Below, one piece after another: positions 11,437 to 23,830 of a DNA stretch of 64,000 nt. This DNA is from Druceiella hillmani (lineage: Eukaryota > Arthropoda > Insecta > Lepidoptera > Hepialidae): positions 32,160,501-32,224,500 of the forward strand of contig JAYKKI010000008.1 of NCBI GenBank assembly GCA_039881145.1, read 5' to 3'. A program made the translations under genes and the position numbers. How positions within the stretch are numbered: position 1 is the stretch's first letter; each line of letters begins with the position of its first letter. The notes below the pieces were generated by a model, which had not been told where the DNA came from, searched no databases, and saw only the letters and a list, made by a program, of their open reading frames with translations.

Positions 11437-13470
11437 ATGATTGTCATTAATCCAAATAATACTGTAATTTGTTGTAACGTAGCAATGACGTTATAGATAC
11501 TCAACAAACGCGTTATCCCCATAATTTTATATGCTAACAAAAACATGGCCCCAAGTAGCGCCACGTGTAAATTATGATGTAAGTAAAGAAATTAATAGTG
11601 AAAAGAAGAAAGTATATATGTAACAAAGATATTTAAGTCTCTAATGACACCTCTGTATAATATAATGTCGTTAGCCGGTAGAAATCTTGATATTGACAGA
11701 GGTTCCGTTGCTTAAGGTGAATAAGATACACAATAAAAAGAGAGAACTTCATATTAGTTTAGTCGGCCTATTAGTGAGCTGTCAGATTGACGTTTAGATT
11801 AATATTAAGTATTTTAAATATGAAAAACGTTCAGCAGAATGAATAGAAAGAGTTAGTATAAAAAATATAATTAATGATTTTGATTTTATTTTTTTCTTTA
11901 CACTTCACTACATGGCAAGCGAAATAAGTACTTGCATATTATTTGTGTTTAATCAATTGTTATGATCAGATGGTAAAGCGAAGTCTAAACGGTTTCTCTT
12001 CAGTTCAACACTTTAAGGCACCATGTTTTTTAAGTAATTTATTATGAATTTTTAATTAAATCAATATACTATATTTAATATATACAACTACACTAAATCG
12101 AAATTACTCGATACGTATCGAATCCGTAAATTCAATTTATTAGAATTCCAAATTAAAAGGCACGTCGATTATATAGGGTATGTTCTTACTGTTTTTTCTA
12201 CAATTTAAGGTCTAATCTGTTATATCTTCTTTCCTGATAAATTCCTGCTTCCGGAACCAAATTGTACTAAAATCTTACTTTCCCAGCATACACAAATACC
12301 TGAACACATTATTAAAATATAATTTTGTTAAAAGGAGTGGAAACGTTGGAATGTGTTGCTCTTGTTCATAATAAATATAATTTAATTTCATCAGTTTATT
12401 TATCATTACTGAAATGCTAAAATACAATTGTTGTTTCCATAATTACACAATGTATAAACATAAAATCAACCAGTAAATTATGTCGGCAGAAGTTTGAAGA
12501 ACACGCAACATTCTAGTGCGCATATCTCCCATAACCTTCTCACATAAATTCCACTAAGCTTAGAATATAATTAAGTATTAATTCGACCGTTAACTAAGTG
12601 TTAATTAGTTCATTAGGACTGACCCGTATAGGCAATGATGTAGTTACATTGAGAATTTTAACTTTTATGCGCCCATCCCACTTGATTTACGATTCATTTC
12701 AATGGATCCACGCAAGTTTTCGATGTTCAATAACATATTTATAAGTTTTCTTCACATATTTATAATATATGCTATGCTTAACATATTTATAATATATGCT
12801 GACAAAAGAGCATTTGCGGAAGTAGATATTTTAAGACTTGTATGTTAATACTTTTGTTTACGTACATTATATCACAGCAGTAATATTAAAGAAATATAAG
12901 CAGCTTGAGGACATCTTTAATACATTCAATACACCTAAAGTACAAATGATCATCCGCAATTATTGGTTCTATATAAGGGATGAGCGAGATGAGTTTACGT
13001 TGAAAGCTGGAAAAAATTCATACTATTTTCATTTGGGGGCGGCACGTTTCCAGTTCGTTGTAATGTGTCTTTGAAGATGAATTTTATATGAAAAACAAGC
13101 GCTTAAAAACGTAGACAATATCAAATATACCGTGCATTTAATACTTATGTGTAACAAGTACAACGTTTAAGATATTATAATATAATCCCAAATAAATAAT
13201 TTCTTTGGAATAAAAAGGCTATATGAGATAATAGTCCTGTACTATTAGTTTCTCGCCAAATAGCTTCAAAATTAAACTATAAAGGTACAGAAAAAGAATA
13301 TACTGACGTTTTTAGTATTATGTTTTTTATCTTTTTCAAGAATGAGGCTATATTTACGGCAACTTAATATTTATAGCAACCACATATATGTATAATACAG
13401 TATCTCCTTATGATCGCCAACAAATCTGTCTGAACATATAACTGAATGCCATTTTATAGCAAAGCCGTAC
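11437..13470. other. Intronic AT-rich sequence
   Basis: No gene recognised. A short direct duplication of ACATATTTATAATATATGCT lies at about 12755-12800. The small open frame at 12838-13074 has no supporting feature. Confidence 0.4.
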
Positions 13471-13640
13471 CTTCGTTCTGCAGCGATGCAGACCCCAGGC
13501 TTGTATTTCGCAGTAGTGCACCTGGAAGCCGTAAAGCCTAGGACGCCTCTCATCCGAACCCTTCGGAGGCGCTTGCCGCTCGTACTCCCACCGCAGAGAG
13601 ACGTCTCTAAAGTCTGGATCGCCAATCAAGTGCAGCACTT
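13471..13640 (-). CDS. Exon encoding N-terminal half of a fibronectin type III domain (partial gene)
   Basis: A GC-rich minus-strand exon of 170 nt. It follows a good acceptor (pyrimidine-rich tract then TTGCAG) and ends at AAG before GTACGG. Its first two bases complete a codon from the previous exon; 56 codons follow, ending in phase 0. The product reads VLHLIGDPDFRDVSLRWEYERQ, then a charged loop, then RLYGFQVHYCEIQAWGLHRCRTK. 'DVSLRWEYE' (B strand with the conserved Trp) and 'LYGFQVHYC' (C strand) fit the first half of an FN3 domain. Joined to the exon at 2640-2841 it completes the domain. The two Cys residues in 'YCEIQAWGLHRC' could form a disulfide, consistent with an extracellular module (inference). 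The specific protein is not recognised. Confidence 0.75.
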
Positions 13641-15300
13641 CTGCAATGAGACGAGAAAGTATATAATCTTCAAATTTAAATCTACATAGATGTGGTTATT
13701 GCTTATTTAGGATATCTTTTATTTTAGGGTACATACGTATTTTAGGGTACATACGTATTTTAGGGTACACTTAAGAATAGAGTTGATATGATAAAATTTC
13801 TTTGATCTCTTTCGATCGATTCGATTTTGCAACATCGATGAATCGGCAGCGTTGGAATAATGGTACTTCTTGGTTTTCTAGCTGTATCGTACAGACAAGG
13901 CAACATGCAACGTCTGTCACGTACATATAAGGCAACCTGCAACGTTTTAAGCATATATTAACACATACGTGTGGTTCTGCACACTATCCGCTGAGTGCAA
14001 CTTGATAAAAATAAGCATGTCATTTGACGTGTCATTTATTGTGTCATTAAGTAATTTCACCGTAAAAGATCGAGAGGTTTTACATCAAATGACAATGACA
14101 ATGCAAGCAGCAAGTATAACATCTTATTACGTATAAATGTCAAATTAAATTCAAACGGATGTGATGATGATTTGATGGATCTTGCTTTGCCTACAAATAG
14201 ACCAAATATACAAAATACGCTAACAGTAACTGAACCAAAATTGGCTCACATGCATAGATCTATCGTATACTAATCAGTAGTTCAAATCCGAATAATAACT
14301 GTTAAGTGCCGACCGTTTTACTAACTATAAAACTGTCCAAGTATAAAAAACGATTTTATGAAGCATAGATATTTTTATACCAAATGAGGTCGAAATAATT
14401 CTGGCAGAAATTTTAAGCTTTTGATGGTAGATTTAATGGCTCTAGATTACAAATAGCAGAAAAATAGAACAAAGTTTTTTGGAGATTAAACCAATAAATA
14501 TCTTTACAACAAGAATATTATAGATTCAGGCTGTAAAGAATTTAAATATATAACTCCTTGTTGTGCTACAACTTTATGGGGAATTTCATAAATACGCTAA
14601 AGGATATTGTAATGATATAATTATGTCATATTGACATTTTCAATAGGACCCTAAATTACATGAGGATTATTTGCAACAAAAATACTGCCTGAACTAAAGT
14701 ATCAATCTTAAAAAAAATTGGGGCTTAGGTTCCACAGGAAAGAACAAGAAATAATTTTACGTTTATTTTATATAAATTACTTGTAATCAACACGTTTATT
14801 TTAAACAAATTATAATGTAAAATAAACAATTTGTAAACTAAAATGTCACCTATAGGTATTTTCAGTGGATCATTAAAAAACACATGCTGGGAAAATAACT
14901 GATTTCATTTTGGTACATTGTAGAAATAAGGAAACTTTTTTCTTACTTTTACTATATACAACAGTATTGGGGTAAAATACCAAGCACGAAGTTTAAACTT
15001 AATAGTAGTGACAATTTTATAGCCCATATAAATGAATCCAGGTATAATTGTATTGCATAAAAAACAATTATATTCGCTGATTTTTCGTTGTTCCTACAAT
15101 CTGAACTCTGAATCATATAGGAATCACAAAATGCTACAAAACAAAATAAAAAAGTACCGAGCAAAACCGCCGCACTGTAGTGAATTGCCTTTTTCTCACT
15201 GATCGTACCTGTATGTATGAGTACCTGTACGTATGAGTACATATGAATACTCGAATATTAATAGGTATACGTTAGGGCCCTGGTGTGTTTTTGGACGCTT
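13641..15300. other. Non-coding (probably intronic) sequence
   Basis: AT-rich. An 18-bp unit (TTTTAGGGTACATACGTA) is repeated about 2.5 times at 13723-13769. Sequence at 14150-14780 has some transposon-like look but could not be assigned. The minus-strand frame at 14952-15242 is not supported. Confidence 0.4.
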
Positions 15301-15307
15301 TGGGTTT

Positions 15308-15328
15308 CCTGCACGGGAACCGTGCAGG
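15308..15328. repeat. Perfect 9-bp-arm palindrome
   Basis: CCTGCACGG and CCGTGCAGG separated by GAA. The sequence is GC-rich against AT-rich surroundings. A small hairpin or protein-binding palindrome; function unknown. Confidence 0.6.
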
Positions 15329-15329
15329 A

Positions 15330-16534
15330 TAGCATGTGCACCGATAGCATGTCATTTTAGTATTTGAAACTACTTTAATTTACTATTATTTTACACACCT
15401 AAGAGTGAATCCAAAAGTTATTAATTTTTTGCAATTTTGCTGTACAAAATTAGGTACTTGGTTTTATCCGATTTAATACATTTTAAAAAGCGTCGTACCA
15501 GCATCCAAAAGACATTTTTTCGTTAGATTTGAAAACGATTTGTCCCATATTGTTATCTCTACCGTCGACAGAAATGTATCTCGATAGATGTGCATCTGTG
15601 GTGGAGATGTAGTGAAATTTTAGAAAATTTCCGACTTGATAGTGAAATACTTACCTCAAAAGCATCATTTTTTTTCCCTTGAGATTCGTTAACACTTCAT
15701 ACACATTCATCAAACCACAACAGAAATCACTATTCTCAACATATTATTATTTCCTGTCAACGTCATTCCAATCCGTCGCAATTCAGGTTTTCTTAGACAA
15801 CCATGTCAAGTACATCTCGTCGAACAGCCCGAGTAAAAAACCGATGTTTTACAAAGATAACACTTTACAGATTTACACTTAGACGGGAATTGGTGGCGAA
15901 ACCGAGATGATGGAAAGCTAAGTTTAGTTCGCATTAACCAAAAAGAGAATGTCTGTTTCGCATATGCTATTATGGGATACTCTTTATTAGGACCCTTATT
16001 TATTGGTGCAATAGAAGTGAATTTTTATCGACAACATTAAAAAATAAACGTCTTAAGTACGAATAGAACTTGGACTTAGATGCGTATACATATTTAAACA
16101 TTAGAGCACTCAAAGTATTTCTATTAATCTACTTATAAATATTCATATTATTTTTAACTATGTAAACACGTTGCTCAGAATACCATAGAAATATCATAAG
16201 AATATCATAGAGGTAAGAAAACGAATAACTTTATTTTCTATATCTGTAATTTATTAATGCAAAATGACCGAAATATTGAGTGATTTGTTGCGAGCGGGAT
16301 AGTTATATGTGACTCAAGCGTAAGTAAAGTAGAATGAATTGAATACCTCCATGATTTTGAACAAAGGTGGGGAAGTGAGTTCCAATGTTATTGGCGATTC
16401 AAAATTCATTTGTTGCAAATTGGCGACATGTGTTTTCACACATTTCCGAAAACATGCCGCTTCTATCTAGGTTTCATGTTCTGTGTAAACACATTACCCA
16501 GAATACCTTTTATAGGGGTAAGACAAATAACCTG

Positions 16535-16537
<3 letters not shown>
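15330..16537. other. Non-coding sequence, nothing recognised
   Basis: AT-rich with only short frames lacking splice or family support. Confidence 0.4.
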
Positions 16538-16628
<91 letters not shown>

Positions 16629-16629
16629 C

Positions 16630-16686
<57 letters not shown>

Positions 16687-16690
16687 TATC
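16538..16690. repeat. (TA)n microsatellite with CA interruptions
   Basis: About 150 bp of TA dinucleotide broken by a few CATATA/CATATG units. It produces artefactual Ile/Tyr open frames on both strands. Confidence 0.95.
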
Positions 16691-17909
16691 TTTAATTTAT
16701 TAACACAAGGTGAGCAAAATTTTGGATTTATATACTTATTAATTACTTTTTTAAGATTATTGACACGTGTGGTTAAAAAGTAACAGAGGGCAAACTCATT
16801 GCAAAAGGTTATAGAGACTCTAATCTCGCAAAGGAGACACCATATCAAGAAATATTACATGGACATATACGGTTGCATTTTAATTTCGTGTTGTCATAGA
16901 GAAAAAAATATCATCCTAAGGCTTTAGTTTATATAATTCAACCAAGTCTTCCTAAGAAATTTCATAATAATCGATCTAAAACTGAAAAAATTATGACGTA
17001 CCGATGGACAAACATACAGACTGACATGACGAAATTAAAGGGAGCGTGCGAAATACTAATAGTGATATCTTATGATAAATTAATAAACTTTTGGTTTACT
17101 GCTCCCATAACTCAGATATTTTAATCAATGAAAACAACATATCATTTACTAAAAATCTAATCTCATAATCACCCAAACATAACCTCTTTACAAATAATGA
17201 CGCTGACAATTTTCTGTCATTATATTATTCCACTGACATTGGCGACCGTGTAACCAAAAGTTCTTAGTTATATTATGGCGACCTCTATGCTTTTTGTAGG
17301 AGTTCCATATTCGCCCACCGACTACGTCTTAAAACAATGTATAATTACTTAATATTTATAACATTTTAAAATCTAACTAACTGCGATTATAAATAACCAT
17401 CACCATCATTAGGATGGTTAACCAATAAGTTGTAGCATACAAAAAGCTAAATTCCAATTTTGTCTTTAAAAAAACTTCTACGTAGGAATAAGCGTAAAAT
17501 TCCCACGCCTAAAACTTCTTTATTCTGAACACAATATTATATTACATATATACTAATACTATTATATTATGTCAAACTCACTTTATAAATGTCATTATCA
17601 AAACAATGCCCATAACTTATATTTTTTATTCATTGAGGACTTTATGTCTTACACAATTTCATATTTAACATAAATTAAATAAATTTTATGCACGAATTTA
17701 TAGAATATACAAAATTGATCACTTGAAGTCGAATATTTGATTTTTAAGAATAACTAAGAACATCGACTATATCTTCGACTGGACGTTACTCCGTTATCTA
17801 ACCCACGAGATTTATTCGGGACGCAGGATTTTATAAGAAGCGATCGCCATTTGACCTTATTGGAAACCAGACTTTTTTTGGGTTAGATTTCTTACAACGA
17901 TAGTCGTTG

Positions 17910-17965
17910 GATCAGTCATTTGATCTGGATAGTCTAATGACAAAATTCAGATCAAATGACTGATC
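17910..17965. repeat. 18-bp perfect inverted repeat (hairpin)
   Basis: Arms GATCAGTCATTTGATCTG (17910-17927) and CAGATCAAATGACTGATC (17948-17965) with a 20-nt loop. Could be a small RNA hairpin or the remnant of a fold-back element. Confidence 0.75.
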
Positions 17966-18928
17966 GTGCCTTCCAAAGCACAGAAGATCTGATAAGGATA
18001 TAATTAAGTTGTGGTGATGGATGATCACGCACCCAGTCACCTATCGGCGAGTGCTTTGCTTAACCTCATTGATCGAGTGAAATCAACTAACACAACTTGT
18101 CTATGAAAATCTCCATATCATCCATGATACTGACTACATTTATGAACAATTTTAGCAGTTGTTTAGATTAGCATTTATAATAGTAAGTTAGCATCGTTAA
18201 AACTAAATAGAATTAGGATAATATAACAAAAAAAACTATATTGAAAATGACTCAATATTTTTACATAATATGGGCAGAGACAGACTTCTAAATATAATTA
18301 TTCTTAAAGTCCTCTTCTTAAATACACATCTCATTTTTCCCAATTTCGGGGCGGAGCCTAAATTCGATATGCTCGATGTGGGGCGAAGATTTTATTTGTA
18401 CTTTCCCGCGTGCGGTGGCGCTGATTTGAATTTTATCGTACGTCGCTTAATAAACTTAATATTGAATAAATCTGTTTAAACCACCCGTATGGGCCCGCCC
18501 CGTAGGATAATTCTGTATGTAACATCGGTGGTGCAACCCGTTTCGTGAGACATAAATGTAACACTGGTAGTACAAAACCGTACTGAGCTTTAACGCAAAT
18601 ATTTAACTTTAACTCAAAAATGCACTTGGCACACTTTGACTGCCTTTACTTTTATCGTTATCGTCCACTACATAAACACTATAAACTATACGTCTATGTG
18701 CCGCGCCATAAAAATAAACAAAGAAACAAACACTCTATACAAATTTAGTATGATATGCTTAATTAACGTATTGAATGGTAAAAAATATCAACAGTATTTC
18801 GAGTATGTGAAACTTGCGCGGATAGCGCGCTCTGTACGCCGCTTACTTTTTTATTCAATAAAGCCATTGAACTGGGCCTAAAACACTTTACGCGATCCTG
18901 AAAGGTCCTCGACCTTCAGACTAAACGC

Positions 18929-18952
18929 AAAAGTTCAAGCTCTTGAACTTTT
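18929..18952. repeat. 11-bp-arm palindrome
   Basis: AAAAGTTCAAG and CTTGAACTTTT separated by CT. Just upstream (about 18903-18917) is another short inverted pair, AAGGTC/GACCTT. Confidence 0.6.
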
Positions 18953-20626
18953 ACATTATCTACCGAAGTTCCTAATTTAGCAATGAATATATTTACATTT
19001 ATAATTGTAACCATATTTTTTCTTACATGATATCCAGTCAATTTATCTTTGCCTAATATGCATTTTGTTTCACTGTAGTATTGTCTATAAGATAGAACTA
19101 CTCTCAGTGATACCGTTTCCTCGTTTTCTAATTTAAAGCTGCAAAATTTAAGAAATACGATTTGTATTCCATATAAGTGAGAAGTTTATTTGCTTTTGTT
19201 AAATATTGCCAGGTAACAGGCTTAAAAAATCAAAGTTTTTTTTCCTGTATGTATTAATTTATATTTGGCCACATGCAGTTGTATACAATTTTGAATAAAT
19301 ACACCGATTTAATAGAATTAACTTCTTGCACGTCTAATATTCTTGGAGAAAGTGAAAAATATTCAAAAACATTTAGATTTTTAAAATATTTTGTTTCTAA
19401 ATTACTTATATTGACCTTGAATTAAATTTAATACAATCACTAGTCCAATCGAAAGTTTAAAAATTAGGCCAACCGCACATTTTAAGTAGGTTGCAATTTT
19501 TTTGCAACATCTATCAGGGTATCAGGGTAGGATGCATTTTTGTGCGATATCATCAGGATCTCAGAGCAGACGATTAGTGTAAAACTAAGCTTTCGGGCGT
19601 CGGGTTTCCATATTCAACCGCCATCTTGAGGAGGAGAATATAACCAGTTTATTGGCTATATTTTTGTAACCATATGAAGGTACTTCGAAAACTCGGCTTT
19701 TCACTTACACCTAATTTTCTTCGCCCCTCCAAAGATTGAATCACCTTTCAACTGGACTACTGCAACACTATTTATTGAGAATTTGAAAAGATTTGTTATA
19801 CATTGGAAATATATATATTTTGAAAGATGCTAGCTGTGCATAAAGCAACTGAAATGGATCATTATTTATATTGCCAACAATTGCATAAGCAAGGCAACGT
19901 ATTGACCAACTGGACAATAGTGTCACAATATACTTCAATAAATACAAACGGAGTTTTGATCATAATGACGTGCCGAATTTTCATACGAGAAGCAGCAAGG
20001 ATTCTCTCTTCCTAAAACTTCACCAATCTTCATGATATTTTACAGCATATCTGATATTATCTACATAGATATTATCTACTACAGGTTGCAGATCTTTATT
20101 TTTTGACGTTACTTACAAAATTACAAAGGTCAACATTTCAAAATCAGACTTTTTTCCAAAAATTTTCGTCGTACCAAAATGCTTGCAACTAAATATTTAA
20201 TCATCTAACAAGACAATTTTAAACGTTTATTTTTAACTCATCTTTGCCTAATAAAAAGAGATTATAATCACTAAACTCAGCGAAGGTTTAGAAGGGAAGA
20301 AACGTTGTCATCAGGAAGACGATTTTACAGAAAAATTGTAGGCAGATAGCCCTAGACAGACTTTTAATTTCACGAGCTGTGCGAGAGAACGAGCTTCAAC
20401 TCTCTCTCGCAAAGCCTGTGAAAGCATAAGTGGAGCGAGATAGCGAGCATTTATTCAAAATACCTATTTCTCATCAACTGTCACACTTCATTTCCCTGAC
20501 TGGGGTTATAATGTAACATACGAAATATTCTCCCACGCGGTTTTCAATAAATTTTCTTTTCAAAAATTGTATCAATGATATCCCATTTATTACCACAATG
20601 CCCTTTTACGTTCAATATTAATTCTA

Positions 20627-21238
20627 TACAGATTGTCCCGTAAGTCATAGACCAATCGAAAAAGTGAGATAGGCCAATTTATGGCTAGGTTACTGACAAA
20701 ATTTTACCTTAATAAAAATTTCTTAATTTTCGAAAAACAGACACTTTTTTAAAATTTGTAAAAATCATTACTTTCGATCTTTTGGGTGCCACGTGTATGA
20801 ATTAAGCCTGATTGTTAATTTTTTAATAATTAAGTATATCTGAGTAATTTATCTAAATATCTTTTTTTTATAAATAAAAGCGATAAAATTTTTATTATAT
20901 TTTTTTTCACCACAAACAGTTAAATTTGGGTTATGAAAATTACAAAATCCTAAAACGTACGTTTTTGAATTTTTTTTTACAGGAAAATATTTTAATTTAG
21001 TCAAAAGGCTTATTATTCAGCTATACTTAACTACAAAAACATTAACAATCAGTCTTAATTTGTAGACGTGGCATCCAAAAGATCGACACAGAGTAATAAT
21101 TTTAAGAAATTTTAAAAAAGTGTCTATATCTTGAAAACTAAGAAAATTTTATTAAGGTCAAATTTTGTCAGTAACCTAGTTATACCTTGGCTTATCTCCC
21201 TTTTTTCGGTTGGTCCATGACTTACGAGACAACCTGTA
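20627..21238. mobile_element. MITE-like fold-back element with ~195-bp terminal inverted repeats
   Basis: The left end (20627-20822) and the reverse complement of the right end (21043-21238) align over nearly 200 bases with small changes. Both start TACAGRTTGTC, then CGTAAGTCAT. Shared inner landmarks are GGTTACTGACAAAATTT, GACACTTTTTTAAAATTT and GATCTTTTGGRTGCCACGT. Both ends are flanked by TA, suggesting a TA target duplication. The middle (20823-21042) is AT-rich and non-coding. This is a non-autonomous DNA transposon whose mobilising family was not determined. Confidence 0.8.
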
Positions 21239-21239
21239 T

Positions 21240-22450
21240 AATGTCTCACGCGGTCTCAATGAAATAAATGATATGCATAAAAACGAAGTGCAGCGATCGT
21301 AGATGGCGCAATGGAGCGCTTAGCCTCGTCCCAATAACCCAATATCCCGTGTCTACTTCGTTTCGCTTCATTTCAGCTCTCTCCCTACGTCTTCGTAAAC
21401 AATACGCAACTCCATCTAACGTTTCTCACTTTACATTTTAATTATGAATTATATATCGAATTTCATACATTTTAAAGTACTGCAAGTAAAGCGGATTCGT
21501 GTTCATTCATTAATAAAATGTTATATTTCAAAACAAGTAAAAGTATTTCGGAAGTGAATGAATCAGTTATTTATATAGGTATAATTAGTTATTTATAATA
21601 TATTTATATTGTCATTATAGGGTATTTGACCGATGTTGATATTTTTTATAAGAATATTTGAAAACTGCTGAGTAAGTTTAAAAAAAACTTTGTGATGAAA
21701 AAACAACGCATATAACAAACAATTAATTGAAACTTCTAAACAGGAAAAAGTGAAAATTTTTTTGTTCATTAAATTGAAAAAATATTATGAATTTAATTTA
21801 CACACAAAAAAATGAGAAAATTATAATATGCAATGTATAACTTAAACGCAATATTTAACGAGTTACTAAACATTTTTAATAAACGCCCTTGTAATGAACG
21901 CTAAATAACTGGCCAGTGACGTCATAGGCCAGTTGTGTTTTGTATGAGGCGTTTTTGCGCGAACCGTTGTTCATCAGTTTTTAAGTCGTTATAACTTTGT
22001 AATAAAAGTTCTAGGATGATATATTTATTTTAACCGTTTTTAATGTTATTATTTATTCTATTTTAGTAATAAAAAATATAGTCAAATACTCTATTGTGCG
22101 CGAGATACGGAAGAAATAGAAACTTTTTTATTTATCTGTCACACCTTTGCGCCGTACTGCGTACTGTCACTGCACCATCTCATAAAATCTGATTTCATGG
22201 AGTGCGGCGACATGGAAAGCGACCTATTTCTCCGTAGCCATTCTCCATATAATTTGAATCAGTGCGAGCTGTGTTCGCACCTTCGTTTGCGTGGATCTTT
22301 GGAAAGTAGTTTTAATTGTTAGGTTGAAAGTTAAAATATACATACGTAACGCCGTCTGTGATAATTATTTACAAAAGTTAATTTTTGTATAAAAGTTAAT
22401 TTCATAATTTTTTTTGGCAATGAAATAAAGCACATATTTTTTCCCCAGAT
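21240..22450. other. Non-coding, locally less AT-rich
   Basis: No coding exon recognised. The blocks at 21290-21420 and 22095-22310 are richer in C and G than the surroundings. A 28-bp inverted repeat centred on a CRE-type octamer lies at 21907-21934. Confidence 0.4.
21907..21934. promoter_or_regulatory. Palindrome centred on a TGACGTCA (CRE/ATF-type) octamer
   Basis: AACTGGCC (21907-21914) and GGCCAGTT (21927-21934) flank TGACGTCA (21917-21924) symmetrically. TGACGTCA is the consensus CREB/ATF site. Regulatory function here is inference; it may sit inside an old repeat. Confidence 0.4.
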
Positions 22451-22456
22451 CCTAAA

Positions 22457-22664
22457 GTCGTCGCAGTAGTATGTCGTAGCCATGAGGTGTTGGGTTGACC
22501 ACAAGCGATACGGCCTTTGACAGCGTGGCGCACCGCGGAGACTCGGCGGTACGTCGAGCGGAACTGGACTGATGTGTTGTAGTTGGCTGTAAGACATTGC
22601 TCTCGTAGCAATACTTCGGCCATATTTATCAATTAGATACGTTAAAGTATATAAAAATAATAAA
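22457..22664 (+). mobile_element. tRNA-derived SINE, copy 1
   Basis: Aligns with the copies at 39171-39403 (+) and 32954-33108 (-). Shared blocks include GGTTGACCACAAG, GGCCTTTGACAGCG, GCGCACCGC, CTGTAAGACATTGCTCTCGTA and the tail ATACGTTAAAGTATA followed by an A/T-rich end. The B-box segment present in the other copies (GAGTTCGATTCC) is deleted here. Confidence 0.75.
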
Positions 22665-23460
22665 GAATCTACTAGTAAAATATCCTTGACTTTTTCAATA
22701 ATTCTTGAGTCATGCACTAACAAATAAAAAGAATCTCAGGCAAACGGACGAAAATTTCAAAGTCAATATTTCTGTATTCTATTACTTTTATTATATCTCC
22801 GTATATGGTTTAAATATCTTCAACTAGCTATCAGCCCCGGTTTCGCACGGGTAGGCAAAAATATTTCACGCATCATTGCGTCCCGTGTCAATGCGTAAAA
22901 GCCATATAGTTTTGGTTACTTAAGAAAATGGTCATAACTTATAAACTATTCGTTACAAAACTACGGTGCAAAAGGGAAATTTCAGTTAAATAAGTTAGCA
23001 GTGGTAAGTGAGCAAAATCGTTAAATAATCTAATTCGATAAGGACTAACACAGTTTTGCACAATAATATAGAAAACTGAGTTGAAAAACTATGTTTTTTA
23101 AAATTTTAAATGTTTATTGCGAATTTTATGTGATGTATACACATTTGCTGGAGCGGATTTACTGTAGAACTTTTGAAGGGCATAATGTTACCATATAATT
23201 TTTCCATGTATCTCCAAACAGTATGTAAACATATAAGCAGCGCACGCCGAGATACATCCCCGACGAATACTGTTTTGCGAGCCATCGACATCCACAAACC
23301 TTCCATGTTAATCAATGTATCCAGTAATAAAATATGGAAACAAGTCCGTTCAGTATTTATTGAGAAATTAATGTACGTACATACAGGCAGACAGGGTGAA
23401 AGACTTTTTTTATGATATGTATTGATGCCAAGTCCACAGTTTTATTATATGTATAGATTA
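22665..23460. repeat. Degenerate lepidopteran-type interspersed repeat
   Basis: The head near 22826 (AGCCCCGGTTTCGCACGGGTA) and the tail near 23340-23410 (AAGTCCGTTCAGTATTTATTGAG, then a CATACAGGCAGACAG run) have the look of abundant non-autonomous repeats of moth and butterfly genomes. The interior (23200-23320) includes 'CATGTATCTCCAAAC' and 'GCGAGCCATCGACATCCAC'. No intact coding frame. The class is not determined and the assignment is by resemblance only. Confidence 0.45.
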
Positions 23461-23529
23461 TTATTATATATACATATTACCATAAACATAATAGGGTCTC
23501 TTGTATAAATTCTAAAATAAACAGATATC

Positions 23530-23830
23530 TATTTGACCTATCGGCGCGCGACTGCAGTAACACCTACGGCTGCCACCTTATATCCTATAAACAACATCCT
23601 TCTAACCCAGTAGCCCGCTGACACGGATCGGCGACGGCGAGCGGGCGTGCAGCCTCCGTCGTGCAGATCGTCCGCGAGCGAGCAATTAGATCGCGCCGCG
23701 TTCCATTCTGATAGCCGACGCCGTGAAACGCGCTCGGCCACCGCGGCTCGTCTTACGCCCGCGCCCCGCCGCAACTAGATCATCGCACCACGCACCGCTG
23801 TCATTATGCAAAGAAACAGTGCGAAAACTA
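23530..23830. promoter_or_regulatory. CpG-rich block, possible promoter or 5' exon
   Basis: The most GC- and CpG-dense stretch of the window (for example GATCGGCGACGGCGAGCGGG near 23626). A minus-strand frame of 78 codons crosses it (23538-23774; Arg-rich, then 'GYWVRRMLFIGYK') and is followed by GTGGCAG, which could be a weak donor. The plus strand also stays open from 23723. An octamer-like ATGCAAAG lies near 23805. It could be the 5' end of a gene on either strand, including the minus-strand FN3 gene, but no exon could be joined in frame to 13640. Confidence 0.35.

Larger units (their letters stand above)
2842..13470 (-). other. 10.6-kb intron between two FN3 exons
   Basis: Inferred intron of the minus-strand FN3 gene. 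It is bounded by the GTACGG donor after 13471 and the CAG acceptor before 2841; exon phases agree (0/0). It holds a hAT relic, a pogo/Tigger-like relic and a near full-length hAT element, otherwise AT-rich sequence. Direct splicing without further internal exons is inferred from phase and from domain continuity. Confidence 0.6.
16691..20620. other. Non-coding sequence with small inverted repeats
   Basis: No gene recognised. It holds an 18-bp-arm hairpin at 17910-17965 and an 11-bp-arm palindrome at 18929-18952. The plus frames at 18270-18479, 18636-18881 and 19827-20015 show no splice signals or family features. Confidence 0.4.

Noticed and set aside
14150..14780. Possible transposase relic
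   Set aside because: No motif of any transposase family could be read in any frame.
16385..16848. Long Ile/Tyr-repeat open frames on both strands
   Set aside because: They come from the (TA)n tract, which is open in several frames; not proteins. The same holds at 31915-32289, 49334-49591, 41489-41674, 45643-45969 and 61813-62049.
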